Shown one piece after another: positions 1 through 10,063 of a stretch of 64,000 nucleotides of DNA (position 1 is the first letter of the stretch; every line of letters begins with the position of its first letter). The stretch is from Bolinopsis microptera (lineage: Eukaryota > Ctenophora > Tentaculata > Lobata > Bolinopsidae). A program made the translations under genes and the position numbers. The stretch covers positions 15,832,419 to 15,896,418 of the forward strand of contig NC_087076.1 of the NCBI RefSeq assembly GCF_026151205.1, given 5' to 3'. The notes beneath the pieces were generated by a model. The model saw only the letters and a program-made list of their open reading frames with translations, was not told the origin of the DNA and ran no database searches.

Positions 1-818
1 GAGGACATGCGGTCTTTGGCATATTTAACAGATTTTCTGTACAGCTTATTAATCATAACCGAATCCTTTAGAGTTAGCTGCACGAGATTCTCTAAAGTAT
101 CAAACACCTCCTCAAAAAGTGCTTCGTTATCGGTGATACATAAAGAGAGGTTTATATTCTGCAGCAGGAATCGGGAGGTTTCATCAAGCACCATTCCTTG
201 CTTCTCTATATTTTGTTTTACAATGTGCAGCAGAGAAGATGGACTGTTTTGAGTAATCTGAATGATACAATTCAGTTGAATAGCATCTAGTCCAACATAG
301 TTCAGCTTCATGTAGGGTTCAACAAATATCTCAGCTCTGTTCTCCAGACCACAAATCTTCTGTACCACCACGTCCACAAACTTGTCACATTTCATCACTC
401 TCATACAAAACCTGGCCTCCTCAAACAAGAACAACAAAGTCTGGTAGTCAGTGTGAACACTAACATCACCCACCAGACCAGTGAAGTAGTCCCAACATCT
501 CCCTGACAACCACTCCACTTTGAAGACGTGACAGAGCTTGTTGACATCTCTGAACAAGTGCCTCACTAGTTGGATCTCCCCGCTGTACAGGGCCCCCAGG
601 AAACTCTTCACCGCCTCCCCCACAAAGTCCTCCATCTCCAGAACAGACTGTTGTAGTTCCAGGAACAGGTGAACAAACACTGAACTGTGGTAAGACAGGA
701 TTAGAGAGTTTGCTTTTATGTCCTCTCCTCCTCGTAACTTTAGGACCACGTTACCGTGAAACTGAGAGTGTAGGTTCTCTATACCAAAATCTGCCGGTAC
801 CACCACTTTAGGAGCCAT
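1..818 (-). CDS. BTB/POZ-domain protein, copy A (3' part beyond window edge)
   Basis: The minus-strand frame opens with ATG at 818 (MAPKVVVPADFG) and stays open for about 272 codons to the left edge, so this is the N-terminal half of a protein that should be about 550 aa by comparison with copy C. Residues about 15-105 look like a BTB/POZ fold: a DVVL-like strand (HGNVVLKL), the ANSLILSYHSSVFVHLF helix pair, then EAVKSFLGALYSGEI. A helical BACK-like stretch follows. BTB domains usually mediate dimerisation and often act as cullin-3 adaptors; no partner can be inferred here. After the codon near 312 the sequence departs strongly from copies B-E although alignable residues remain (LYRKSVK near 35-50). 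No introns are visible. Whether A is intact depends on sequence outside the window. Confidence 0.82.
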   Translation of the reverse strand, partial: MAPKVVVPADFGIENLHSQFHGNVVLKLRGGEDIKANSLILSYHSSVFVHLFLELQQSVLEMEDFVGEAVKSFLGALYSGEIQLVRHLFRDVNKLCHVFKVEWLSGRCWDYFTGLVGDVSVHTDYQTLLFLFEEARFCMRVMKCDKFVDVVVQKICGLENRAEIFVEPYMKLNYVGLDAIQLNCIIQITQNSPSSLLHIVKQNIEKQGMVLDETSRFLLQNINLSLCITDNEALFEEVFDTLENLVQLTLKDSVMINKLYRKSVKYAKDRMS

Positions 819-1189
819 GATATTCTAGTGGATTGATATTGTTAGTAAACAACACATTTTTGAGCTATTTTATAAAGAAAACGTTTAAGCACAAACTTGA
901 AGAGCTATTGTGCTGTTTAATATCTAATGACAGTTATAATAACATCAATCATTGATGAAAACAAAGAAGATTTGACAAAAAAAAACACTATTGAAAATTA
1001 TTCAATTTTATTTAAACGTATTAGATTCCCTGATATAAATGATTCACAGGGTACGGTGTTTCAAAAGTAGATTGGTATAAAGTGGTAAAGTTATTCAACA
1101 TAAATCGTAATTTCACCTACGAATCTGAGGATCTATAGCCACTCCAAACCAGTGGAATATCTAAAACTCGTAAAAATTGCTCAAAAGAA
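819..1189. other. Spacer between BTB copies A and B, duplicated at 13815-14183
   Basis: AT-rich spacer holding the 5' flank of copy A and the 3' flank of copy B. Most of it reappears almost base for base in the spacer between copies D and E, for example the block with GATTTGACA at about 970 and the block with AAAGTAGATTGGTATAAAG at about 1063. This shows that the spacer was duplicated together with its neighbouring genes. No separate gene is seen. Confidence 0.75.
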
Positions 1190-1435
1190 TCACAAAGTTA
1201 TGAACGCAGACAGCTTAAGAAAGTCACCAGGGGATAAGTATACACCACCTACTTTCCATGCTAACATTGATCCCTCATCATATTTTATCACAATACCGAA
1301 CTCATTCCAGGTAAAACTGGCTAAGAAGTATCTCATTCCATGGTCATACTCAAACAAAGGCACCAAATGAATTTTGTCCGCTTTCACAAAGTCAGGATGA
1401 ATATGAAGTCCCTCAGGATATTCTTCTTGATCTAA

Positions 1436-3393
1436 CAACAATACGGTTTTCGGCCGGGTCGGTCGTGTGAGCATGCGCTCCTTGATGCAACCAACACGAT
1501 TAGACACGACCTCTCCAAAAAAGAGGTCTCTCTACTCCTCCTACTTGATTTTAGCAAAGCGTTTGATGTAATTTCCCACGATATTCTCTTAGACAAACTG
1601 TATCATTATGGCATAAGAGGACTAGCACACCAATGGTTCAAGTCTTATCTAAGTTCCAGGAGTCAGTATGTTTCAATAGGGGGCACAAATTCTTCCTCAC
1701 AGTCCATGAGACACGGAGTGCCGCAAGGCAGTATTCTAGGACCTTTACTTTTCATAATATATATCAATGACATGCCAAAAATCAAATCGTACGCAAAATT
1801 TGTTTTATATGCTGACGACGCAAACATAATTATCTCAGGTAAAAATCATCAAGAAATACTACAAAAGATGACAGAATTTTCACCTTTATTGATAAACTGG
1901 GTAGATCAAAATGGTCTTTCGTTAAACCTTAAGAAAACGTGCTACATGCTCCTCTCACCCAACAGAACCTCAACACCTGACGTAAATATTCAAATTGCAG
2001 GCACCACTATTGAGCGAAAAACTGAGGCCCGATTTCTTGGCGTAATTGTTGACGAAAAATTGACCTGGACCAGTCACATTACTGCTCTTAAAGCGAAAAT
2101 GATGCGGTATATTGGTATTATGTACAAAATAAAAAGTCGGCTGCCGATTAAAGTTAGACTCCAGATATACCAAAGCTTTGTACAGTCTCATATAAACTAT
2201 TGTTCATTGATATGGGGTTTTGCTGCAAAAAGCCATATAGATGCTTTATTCAGCAAACAGAAGCAAGGAATAAGGGCTATTATGCCTGGCTTCGTAAACT
2301 ACTACTTTAAGGAAGGTGCCTTACCACAACACACAAAGCCATTTTTCAGTGAACATGAAATTCTCACTGTGCATGGTCTTATCGTTTACAACACAATTAT
2401 CTTGATGCATAAAGTTAAAAACATGCCACAATTAGTCCCCAAAAACATCTCTCAAGCTTTTCCCGCCGACATACCCACAAAACTTTCTGATCACACGTCA
2501 GCCTGCTCCTGGCTCCAGTTATACGGGAAAAAAACACTTTCAAAACAGTATTTTCTACAAGGGACCACTGCTCTCTGTCTTCGCAGACAAAGCAGACGTT
2601 ACTACACTTCCGACATTATTTTCGATAAATCTGTTCAAGACTAGTGCCAAGAAAATGCTACTTAATCTTCAAAGTGATGGTGATGTTAACGAGTGGCAAC
2701 CATTCCTACTGCACAATGTTCCTGGCCTAAGACAGTCTAGACGTGAAATTTAAACTTTTAACATTTAACCTGAATCGAATTTCAACTGAAACGAATATAA
2801 TCTAAGTTTAAATTAAGTCTATTGTCTAATTAATGGCTTGCAACAGGGAGCAGTATGAAAATCACACAACCCAACACATAGAAACTACACTAAATGACAC
2901 AAATTTAAATAACAACTTGCAATTCCTGACTACCAATATAATAACCGCTCGCATAACTACCCCCACTTAGCGTAGATAAGCAAGCATTTCACTGCCGCTA
3001 AATTCTTTTTCCATACATTAATCTCAATCGCGCACTCATAATTACTGTAAGCGCTGAGTTACCGGCCAAAATCATTAATCACTGATGGTAAAATTTTGCA
3101 CAAAATTTTAAAAACAATAGTCTAAGCTGTTCAGTGCAATTCTAAACTTCTTAACCTATAGGATCGATATTATGGATGTGTAATATCATGTGTTGGTGAA
3201 GCGTTGTGTTTTTAAATCTGTAGTTCATAGTACTTCATGATCACAGTGTACTTTTTGATAAACCGTGTGCAGTGCCCTTTCCAGAGGGTTTTTTTAAAAA
3301 GAATTCTTTAACGTTACTATTTTCTATCTATTACTGTTTGTATTATAATTTTGAGTAAACATTAATCGAGTATACCGCTCGATTCCCAATCAA
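1436..3393 (+). mobile_element. 5'-truncated non-LTR retrotransposon (LINE) inserted in BTB copy B
   Basis: The insertion is bounded by ATCTAA at 1430-1435 and 3394-3399, a short target-site duplication that is single in the intact sister copies. It begins inside a reverse transcriptase reading frame with no endonuclease domain, as expected for 5' truncation by target-primed reverse transcription. The coding part ends at 2753. About 640 bp of AT-rich 3' UTR-like sequence follows, ending near a small hairpin (ATCGAG...CTCGAT, about 3363-3383). No long poly-A tail is present. Confidence 0.85.
1460..2753 (+). pseudogene. Reverse transcriptase domain of a CR1/jockey-like LINE, truncated and frameshifted
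   Basis: The frame is open from about 1460 (HALLDATNTIRHDL), well before the first downstream Met at 1706, so the fragment starts inside the RT domain. The visible RT motifs are motif A LLDFSKAFD (about 1540-1566), motif B GVPQGSILGPLLF (about 1715), the catalytic YADD (about 1809) and FLGVIVDEKLTW (about 2034). The frame closes at 2644 (SVQD-stop), but the adjacent frame continues with a typical LINE C-terminus (DVNEWQPFLLHNVPGLR) to a TAA at 2751-2753. This implies a one-base indel near 2625. The endonuclease and the first RT blocks are missing, so the copy is dead. The assignment to the CR1/jockey group is by motif flavour only. Confidence 0.85.
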
Positions 3394-3631
3394 ATCTAAA
3401 CAAAGGTTTACTTTAAAGTGACTAAGGTTTTTTTTTAACATATTTGATAGATTTACAGATCTGGCTTGACAAAAATTTTCAGAAAAAATCATGTTCGCGG
3501 GAAGCAAAAATCCGATGAGTTTTTTAGGGGGAGGGGTAGGGGGTTGAGGGGGGTTGGGAAGGGTTGTCACATGACGAAAAATTTTTTGCAAAAATTAAAC
3601 AATCTTTATTTGTTGATATTATTCACCCCTG

Positions 3632-4130
3632 TTGCCTAGAGTGGTGGGTCTGCACTTGAGAAGAGTGGGTCTGGCCGCTAGAATGGTGGGTCTGCAATCT
3701 AGAAGTGGGTCTGGCAACCAGAATGATGGGTCTGTACCCTTAAAGAGTGGTCTGACAACCAGAGTGGTGGGTGTGCACTTGAGAATAGTGGGTCTGGCAG
3801 CTAGAATGGTGGGTATGCAATCTAGAAGTGGGTCTGTTAACCAGAATTGTGGGTCTACACCCTTGAAGAGTGGGTCTGGCAGCTAGAATGTTGGGTCTGC
3901 AATCTAGAAGTGGGTCTGGCAGTTAGAATGGTGGGTCTGCAATCTAGACGTGGGTCAGGCAACATGAATGGTGGGTCTGCACCCTTCAGGCTTAAAGAGT
4001 GGGTCTGACAACCAGAGTGGTGGGTCTGCACTTGAGAAGAGTGGGTCTGGCAGCTAGAATGTTGGGTCTGCAATCTATAAGTGGGTCTGGCAACCAGAAC
4101 GGTCGGTCTGCAGTCTGCACCACCCCTGCA
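3632..4130. repeat. GTGGGTCTG satellite, block 1
   Basis: Tandem repeat of about 40-42 bp built on two half-units, GTGGGTCTGGCAACCAGAAT and GTGGGTCTGCACTCTAGAA. Copies are degenerate, with CTGGCAGCTAGAATG and CTGACAACCAGAG variants. Open frames across it on both strands (VGLATRMVGLHSRR and QTHHSGCQTHSS types) are artefacts of the repeat. Confidence 0.9.
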
Positions 4131-4784
4131 GATTTCGTCGATTTCAGGTGCCGTCGGCACCATAAAAATTAAAAGCAAACATAAATTTTTTCCCCTAAAA
4201 TCAAACGCTTTCTGCGCAAAAAATCGACCTCAACAGAAAAAATTAAACATGGCTTCAAATCCAAATTTGAACCAGAGATTTTTCACTTCCTCTCGATAAA
4301 CTTAATTTTCAACCCAAAATAAAGTCTCAAAGGGGTAAATTACTCAGGTCAGGATTGTAGGCAATGATTATGCCAAACCATACATTTTTGTAAATTCATT
4401 AAACTTTCAATTTAGCCTAAAACACCCTATTTCGCAAAATTTTTCCGGGGGGCTGCGCCCCCCTAGCCCCCGCCAATGTGGTCCGCCCCTTACCTGGACC
4501 CCGCTGGGGGCCGCGCCCCCAGACCCCTGCCACAGCTTGCAGCTTCGCTTGCCGACAGCCCCCCCCCCCCCCCCAAAGAAAAATCCTGGCTACGTGCCTG
4601 AGCAAAATATAGGTTAAGGGCTTTTCAGATGATTTGGCTCCTCAACAGATACCGACGTACATAACGGTCAATATGTAGTCTAGGTTTACCTGGCCCGTAG
4701 GTTACGAATGTGCCCGAGGAGGAAAAAAAGCAAACTTAAGAAAATTTCTCGGGAACTTAAAAGTTCACCTCAAAACGAAATCTG
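4131..4784. other. AT-rich linker with a GC-rich CCGGGGGGCTGCGCCCCCC block
   Basis: Separates the two GTGGGTCTG satellite blocks. Positions 4420-4600 contain AAATTTTTCCGGGGGGCTGC and a C-run, followed by GGCTACGTGCCTGA. This is the same family as the C-rich tandem at 6090-7840, so the insert interior is itself duplicated. No gene is seen. Confidence 0.6.
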
Positions 4785-6065
4785 CACCTATGGTCTGCAC
4801 CCTTAAAGAGTGGGTCTGACAACCAGAGTGGTAAATATGCACTTGAGAAGAGTGGGTCTGGCAGCTGGAATGGTGGGTCTGCAATCTAGAAGTTGGTCTG
4901 GCAACCAGAATGGTGGGTGTACGTACACCCTTGAAGAGTGGGTCTGACAACCCGAGTGGTGGGTCTGGACTTGAGAAGAGTGGGTCTGGCAGCTGGAATG
5001 GTGGGTCTGCAATCTAGAAGTTGGTCTGGCAACCAGAATGGTGGCCGGTGGGTGTACGTACACCCTTGAAGAATGGGTCTGACAACCAGAGTAGTGGGTC
5101 TGGACTTGAGAAGAGAGGGTATGGCAGCTGGAATGGTGGGTCTGCAATCTAGAAGTTGGTCTGGCAACCAGAATGGTGGGTGTACGTACACCCTTGAAGA
5201 GTGAGTCTGACAACCCGAATGGTGGGTCTTCACTCTAGAATAATAGGTCTGGTGGGTCTACACTTTAGAAGAGTGGGTCTGGCAACTAGATTGGTGTGTC
5301 TGCAATCTATAAGAGTGGGTCTGGCAACCAGAATAGTGGGTCTGCACTCTGCAATCAAGGGAATCAAGATGAGTGAGTCTGGCAATCAGAATGGTGGGTC
5401 TGCACCTTAGGGTAGTGGGTCTGGAAACAAGAATGGTGGGTCAGAATTCTTGAATAGTGGGTCTTCACTCTAGCTAAGAGTGGGTCTGGCAACAAGAATG
5501 GTGGGTAAGAATTCTAGAATAGTGGGTCTTCACTCTAGAAGAGTGGGTCTGGCAACCAGAATGGTAAGTCTACACTCTGTCAAGTGTCAACCAGAATTGG
5601 GGGTCTAAACTAGAATATAGGATATATGGCAACCAGAATTGTGCGTCTGGAGTCTAGAGTCTAGAATAGTGGGTCCGGCAACCCGAAAGGTGAGTGTTCA
5701 CTCAAGAATAGTGGGTCTGGCAATCGGAATGGTGCGTCTACACTCTAGAAGAGTGGGGCTGGCAACCAGAATGGTAGGTCTTCGCCTTAGAAGAGTGGGT
5801 CTGGCAACCAGAATGGTGGGTCTGCATTTTAGAATAGTGGGTCTTGACTCTGTACCTACTAGAAGAGTGGGTCTCCTCTCTAGAAGAGTGAATCTGGCAA
5901 CCAGAATGGTAATTCTTCACTCTGTCAACCAGAATTGGGGGTCTATGAACTAGAATATAGGAGATATGACAACCAGAATTGTGGGTCTGGACTCTAGAAT
6001 AGTGGGTCTGGCAACCAAAATGTTGAGTCTGCACTCTAATAGAGTGGGTCTGGCAACTAGAATGC
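4785..6065. repeat. GTGGGTCTG satellite, block 2, with a higher-order unit
   Basis: Same family as the block at 3632-4130. At about 4795-5220 the units are organised into a longer repeat of roughly 130 bp, each copy marked by the palindrome GGGTGTACGTACACCC (about 4915, 5050, 5188). Further right the array becomes irregular, with variants ending in AGAATTCT or CACTCTAGAA. Confidence 0.9.
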
Positions 6066-6089
6066 AGACACGTAGCCAAGGGGAAGACC

Positions 6090-7840
6090 CCCGGAAAAAA
6101 ATTGAACCCCAAAAAAAATAAGCCCCCTAGTCCCCATGGTCGCCTGGTAAGTGGGCTGTGTTTATGACTGTTTGATTAAACGACACGACAGGCAATCGAC
6201 TTTAGCATTTCGTAAATTATTCCCAAATCCCACTATACAATATGTACTTATTCCATTCAATGTGACAAGTACTGAGTTCCCCCCTAGCCCCCAACTTTGT
6301 ATTATTGTGATGTCTGAAATTACAAATTTCTAATGCCAAATGTCGTCTGAAACACCCTATTTCTCAAAAATTTTCCGGGGGCTGCACCGGGCACCCCCAA
6401 CTTTGTATTATCGCCGTCCTACAAATTTCTTTAATGCCTAATGTCGTCTAAAACAAATAATTTCTAAAAATTTTCTTGGGGGCTGCGCCCCCCCCCAGTC
6501 CCCCAACTTTATATTATTGTGATGTCTGATTATTACTGCGCCCCCCCCCCAGCCCACCAATCTTGTATTATTGTAATGTCTGATTATTGCTGTCTCACAA
6601 ATGTCGTCTGGAACACCCTATTTCTCAAAAATTTTCCGGGGGCTGCACCCCCAACTTTGTATTATCGCCGTCCTACAAATTTCTTTAATGCCTAATGTCG
6701 TCTAAAACAAATAATTTCTAAAAATTTTCTTGGGGGCTGCGCCCCCCCCCAGTCCCCCAACTTTATATTATTGTGATGTCTGATTATTACTGCCCCCCCC
6801 CCAGCCCACCAACCTTGTATTATTGTAATGTCTGATTATTGCTGTCCCACAAATGTCGTCTGGAACACCCTATTTCTCAAAAAGTTTCCGAAGGCCAGGG
6901 CTGCGCCTGCCTAGCCCTCCAACTTTGTATTAATGTGATGTCTGATTATAATTACTGTCCTACAAATTTCTTTAATGTCAAATGTCGTCTAAAACACATA
7001 ATTTCTCAAAAATTTTCTGATTGGCTGCGCCCCCCCCCCTCCCTAGCCAACCAACTTTATATTATTGTGATGTCTCAGGATTATTACTGCCCTACTAATT
7101 TCTTTAATGCCTAATGTCGTCTGAATCACCCTATTTCTCAAAAATTTTCCGGGGGGTGCGCCCCCCTAGCCTCCCAACTTTGTATTATTAGATTATTGTG
7201 ATGTCTGATTATTACTGTCCTACAAATTTCTTTAATGCCAAATGTCGTCTAAAACACATTATTTCTCAAAAATTTTCTGGGGGTTGCGCCCCCCCGGCCC
7301 CCCAACTTTATATTATTGTGATGTCTGATTATTACTATCCCCAAATTTCTTTAATGCCAAATGCCGTTTTAATCACCCTATTTCTCAAAAATTTTCCTGG
7401 GGGTTCGCTCCCCTAGCCCACCAACTTTATATTATTCTGATGTATGATTATTGCTCTCCTACAAATTTCTTTAATGCCAAATGTCGTCTGAATCACCCTA
7501 TTTCTCAAAAATTTTCCGGGGGTTGCGCCCCCCCCCCCCCCCAGCCCACCAACCTTGTATTATTGTAATGTCTGATTATTGCTGTCCTACAAATGTCGTC
7601 TGGAACACCCTATTTCTCAAAAATTTTCCGAAGGCCAGGGCTGCGCCCCCCTAGCCCCCCAACTTTGTATTATTGTGATGTCTGATTATTACTGTCCTAA
7701 AAATTTCTTTAATGCCAAATGTCGTCTAAAACACATAATTTCTCAAAAATTTTCTGGGGGGCTGCGCCTTCCCCCCTCCCTAGCCAACCAAAGGAGCTTC
7801 GCCCCGGCTACGTGTCGTGTCGGGCTACGTGCCGAGAATC
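6090..7840. repeat. C-rich tandem family with TTGTATTATTGTGATGTCTG units
   Basis: About a dozen degenerate units of roughly 120-160 bp. Each joins AATTTCTTTAATGCCAAATG, CACCCTATTTCTCAAAAATT, a GGGGGCTGCGCCCCCC core of variable length and an AACTTTGTATTATTGTGATG segment. Two larger duplications are evident, such as 6340-6600 against 6600-6850. Short ORFs over it are repeat artefacts. The region ends in GGCTACGTG motifs at about 7806-7836. Confidence 0.85.
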
Positions 7841-9449
7841 GAAAAAACTTAATCTTTAAATGAATAACGGAACCTTCATTATGAAGTTACGAGATGATAA
7901 TATAATTGGGAGGCAAAGTGGGTATCGGGCTTGGGGCTCATAATGCGCAAAATTTGGCCGCTGTCGAGTGGGTCTGCCTAAAATTCACAGATCTAGCTAT
8001 GGGTCTGAGACATTTGTAAAAAAAAAACCTTTAAAGTTTAAACTTGTGTGGTTCACCAGACTTCATATCAGGGGTACTTTTTAGAAGGAACCCACATTTT
8101 CCAGGTAAACAACAATCAATCGTGTTAGGGTGTTTGAAATGAAAAGAAAAAGATAGTGGTCTGTAAAACAGATCTCTAACTTTGAACTTATTTACCTTTG
8201 ATATTTTGTTATCAATTCCGACTGTCTTTCCAACCCGTCTCACACTCTCTTCCTTAGACGTAAGATCACAACCGTTTTCTTTTATAATATCAGCCTCTAT
8301 GACATCATTGTCATTCCATAATTCAAGGAATTCTGGTGATAATCGGCTCCATCCTCTCTTGCGACGAATCTGCTCTATTTTATGTACCATATTAGGTGTC
8401 AGCAATACTTTAAAATTGGAATTATCTTTGAATGCCAAAAATCCCTCGATGAGCATGTACAAGTTTCTAACAAGAGGAGACTCTTCTGTCACATCTAGAA
8501 ATTCACGTTTATTAAGTCCTCGAAATGACTTAAATGAACAAAAGATATTCGGAATTTATGTTGAACTTGAGGGAACTACAGAGACAGAGTATACTATATT
8601 TGATAGTCCTGATGAACAGCTTGAAGGCTGGCTTTTCTGTCTTTTCTTGAACTCTTTTACAGACTTCCTGTACAATGTGTTAACAAATAGTGCATCTGTA
8701 TCAGATGATTTCGTTGCACTATCTAAAACATCAAACAGCTCTTCAAAAAGAGCTTCGTCATCAGCAATACATTTACAAAGATCAACATTTTCTAACAGGT
8801 AACGAGAGGCTACATTGAATACTTCTCCCTCATTCTCCAGATTCTTTTTCATTATCTTCAGCAAGAACATTGGATTATCATATTTTGTTATCTGTATCAT
8901 GAGATCCAGTTGACTAGTTTCCAGTTCAGAGTAGTTCCTCATGTAGGGTTCAACAAATATCTCAGCTCTGTTCTCCAGACCACAAATCTTCTGTACCACC
9001 AGGTCCATAAACTTGTCACATTTCATCACTCTCATACAAAACCTGGCCTCCTCAAACAAGAAAAATAAGGTCTGGTAGTCAGTGTGAACACTAACATCAC
9101 CCACCAGACCAGTGAAGTAGTCCCAACATCTCCCTGCTAACCACTCCACTTTGAAGACGTGACAGAGCTTGTTGACATCTCTGAACAAGTGCCTCACTAG
9201 TTGGATCTCCCCGCTGTACAGGGCCCCCAGGAAACTCTTCACCGCCTCCCCCACAAAGTCCTCCATCTCTAGAACAGACTGTTGTAGTTCCAGGAACAGG
9301 TGAACAAACACTGAACTGTGGTAGGATAGGATCAGAGAGTTTGCTTTCATGTCCTCTCCTCCTTGTAACTTTAGGACCACGTTACCATGAAACTGAGAGT
9401 GTAGGTTCTCATTACTAAAATCTGCGGGTACCACCACTTTAGGAGCCAT

Positions 9450-10063
9450 GGTGTTCTAGTGGATTAACATTGTTAGCATCTTTCAAATTAAGTGTTTAAA
9501 ATTAAGAGAAGAAAAAAAAATTATTCTTGACTGAGCTGGGTCGGCTATAAAAGGAATTGATAAACGGTAAGGAAAATTATGAAATTATGAGAGTTATCAT
9601 TACTCCTTTTGTTAATTGGTTCATCACTAAACACGAAGTAACGTACATGTATAAAACGAAGGTAATATTTATAAATATTACCTTCGTGATATAAATATCA
9701 AAAAGTCCAATAACGGGTACACAATTTCTTTTTTAACAATTAGCAAATAAATAAAATTTCGTGAGAAATATTTTATACACGTGATGAGGAAATCAACACT
9801 GATTTAATAGCACGATTATTAGAAAGTAACATTAATGGAATGTAATAACTGAATTTATGAACTTATATGTTCCTCAAACTCAATGATTTATGCAGGCTGT
9901 AAAAAGAGTGCATGAATTAACACATGTCTATTCACGATAGTAGATATAACGTAAATCGTAGGTTTGTCAAAGAATTTTGGAATTAATAACCACTCCACGA
10001 TATAATATTTATATGAAACACGTTGAGTATTTTAATCTCGTAAACTTTCTGTTTCATATTGGA
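9450..10063. other. Spacer between BTB copies B and C, with a perfect palindrome
   Basis: AT-rich, no gene. Directly upstream of copy B the short GTTCTAGTGGATTAACATTG block is shared with the other copies. Positions 9656-9687 form a perfect 32-bp palindrome with half-site ACGAAGGTAATATTTA. The stretch 9950-10063 is the 3' flank of copy C. Confidence 0.7.

Larger units (their letters stand above)
3418..8036. mobile_element. 4.6-kb satellite-carrying insertion with TTTAAA target duplication
   Basis: This block separates codons that are adjacent in the intact BTB copies. TTTAAA lies at 3412-3417 and again at 8037-8042, while copies C and E have it once (ACTTTAAACTTG). The target contains TTAA, the site used by piggyBac-type transposases. 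The ends are loosely inverted: about 3421 reads ACTAAGG followed by a T run, and the right end in reverse complement reads ACTTTAAAGG followed by a T run. No transposase is encoded. The interior consists of two satellite families and a C-rich tandem family. It is most simply a non-autonomous DNA transposon that acquired satellites; satellite DNA inserted by another route is possible. Confidence 0.65.
1190..9449 (-). pseudogene. BTB/POZ-domain gene copy B, disrupted by two insertions and a nonsense codon
   Basis: The gene starts with ATG at 9449 and reads through the BTB and BACK-like parts to a TAA at 8558-8556, where copy C has a Glu codon (SSST-E-I in C). The same frame then continues (FRGLNKREFLD, then RRKRGWSRLSPEFLELW) to HKFK at about 8043. 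A 4.6-kb insert lies at 3418-8036. A 24-bp piece encoding FKVNLCLD follows at 3394-3417, then a LINE at 1436-3393. The C-terminal part (QEEYPEGLHIHP to KLSAFITL, stop at 1192-1190) resumes at 1429. All four pieces align collinearly with copy C. The remaining coding pieces show few other lesions, which suggests that inactivation is fairly recent. The closest relative by eye is copy E. Confidence 0.88.

Noticed and set aside
3632-6112. Multiple 60-136 codon ORFs with VGLATRMVGL or QTHHSGCQTHSS repeats
   Set aside because: They are frames of the GTGGGTCTG satellite and exist on both strands.
8182-8802. 206-codon plus ORF opposite BTB copy B
   Set aside because: It is the antisense shadow of the BTB coding sequence; the sister copies are not open on that strand to the same extent.
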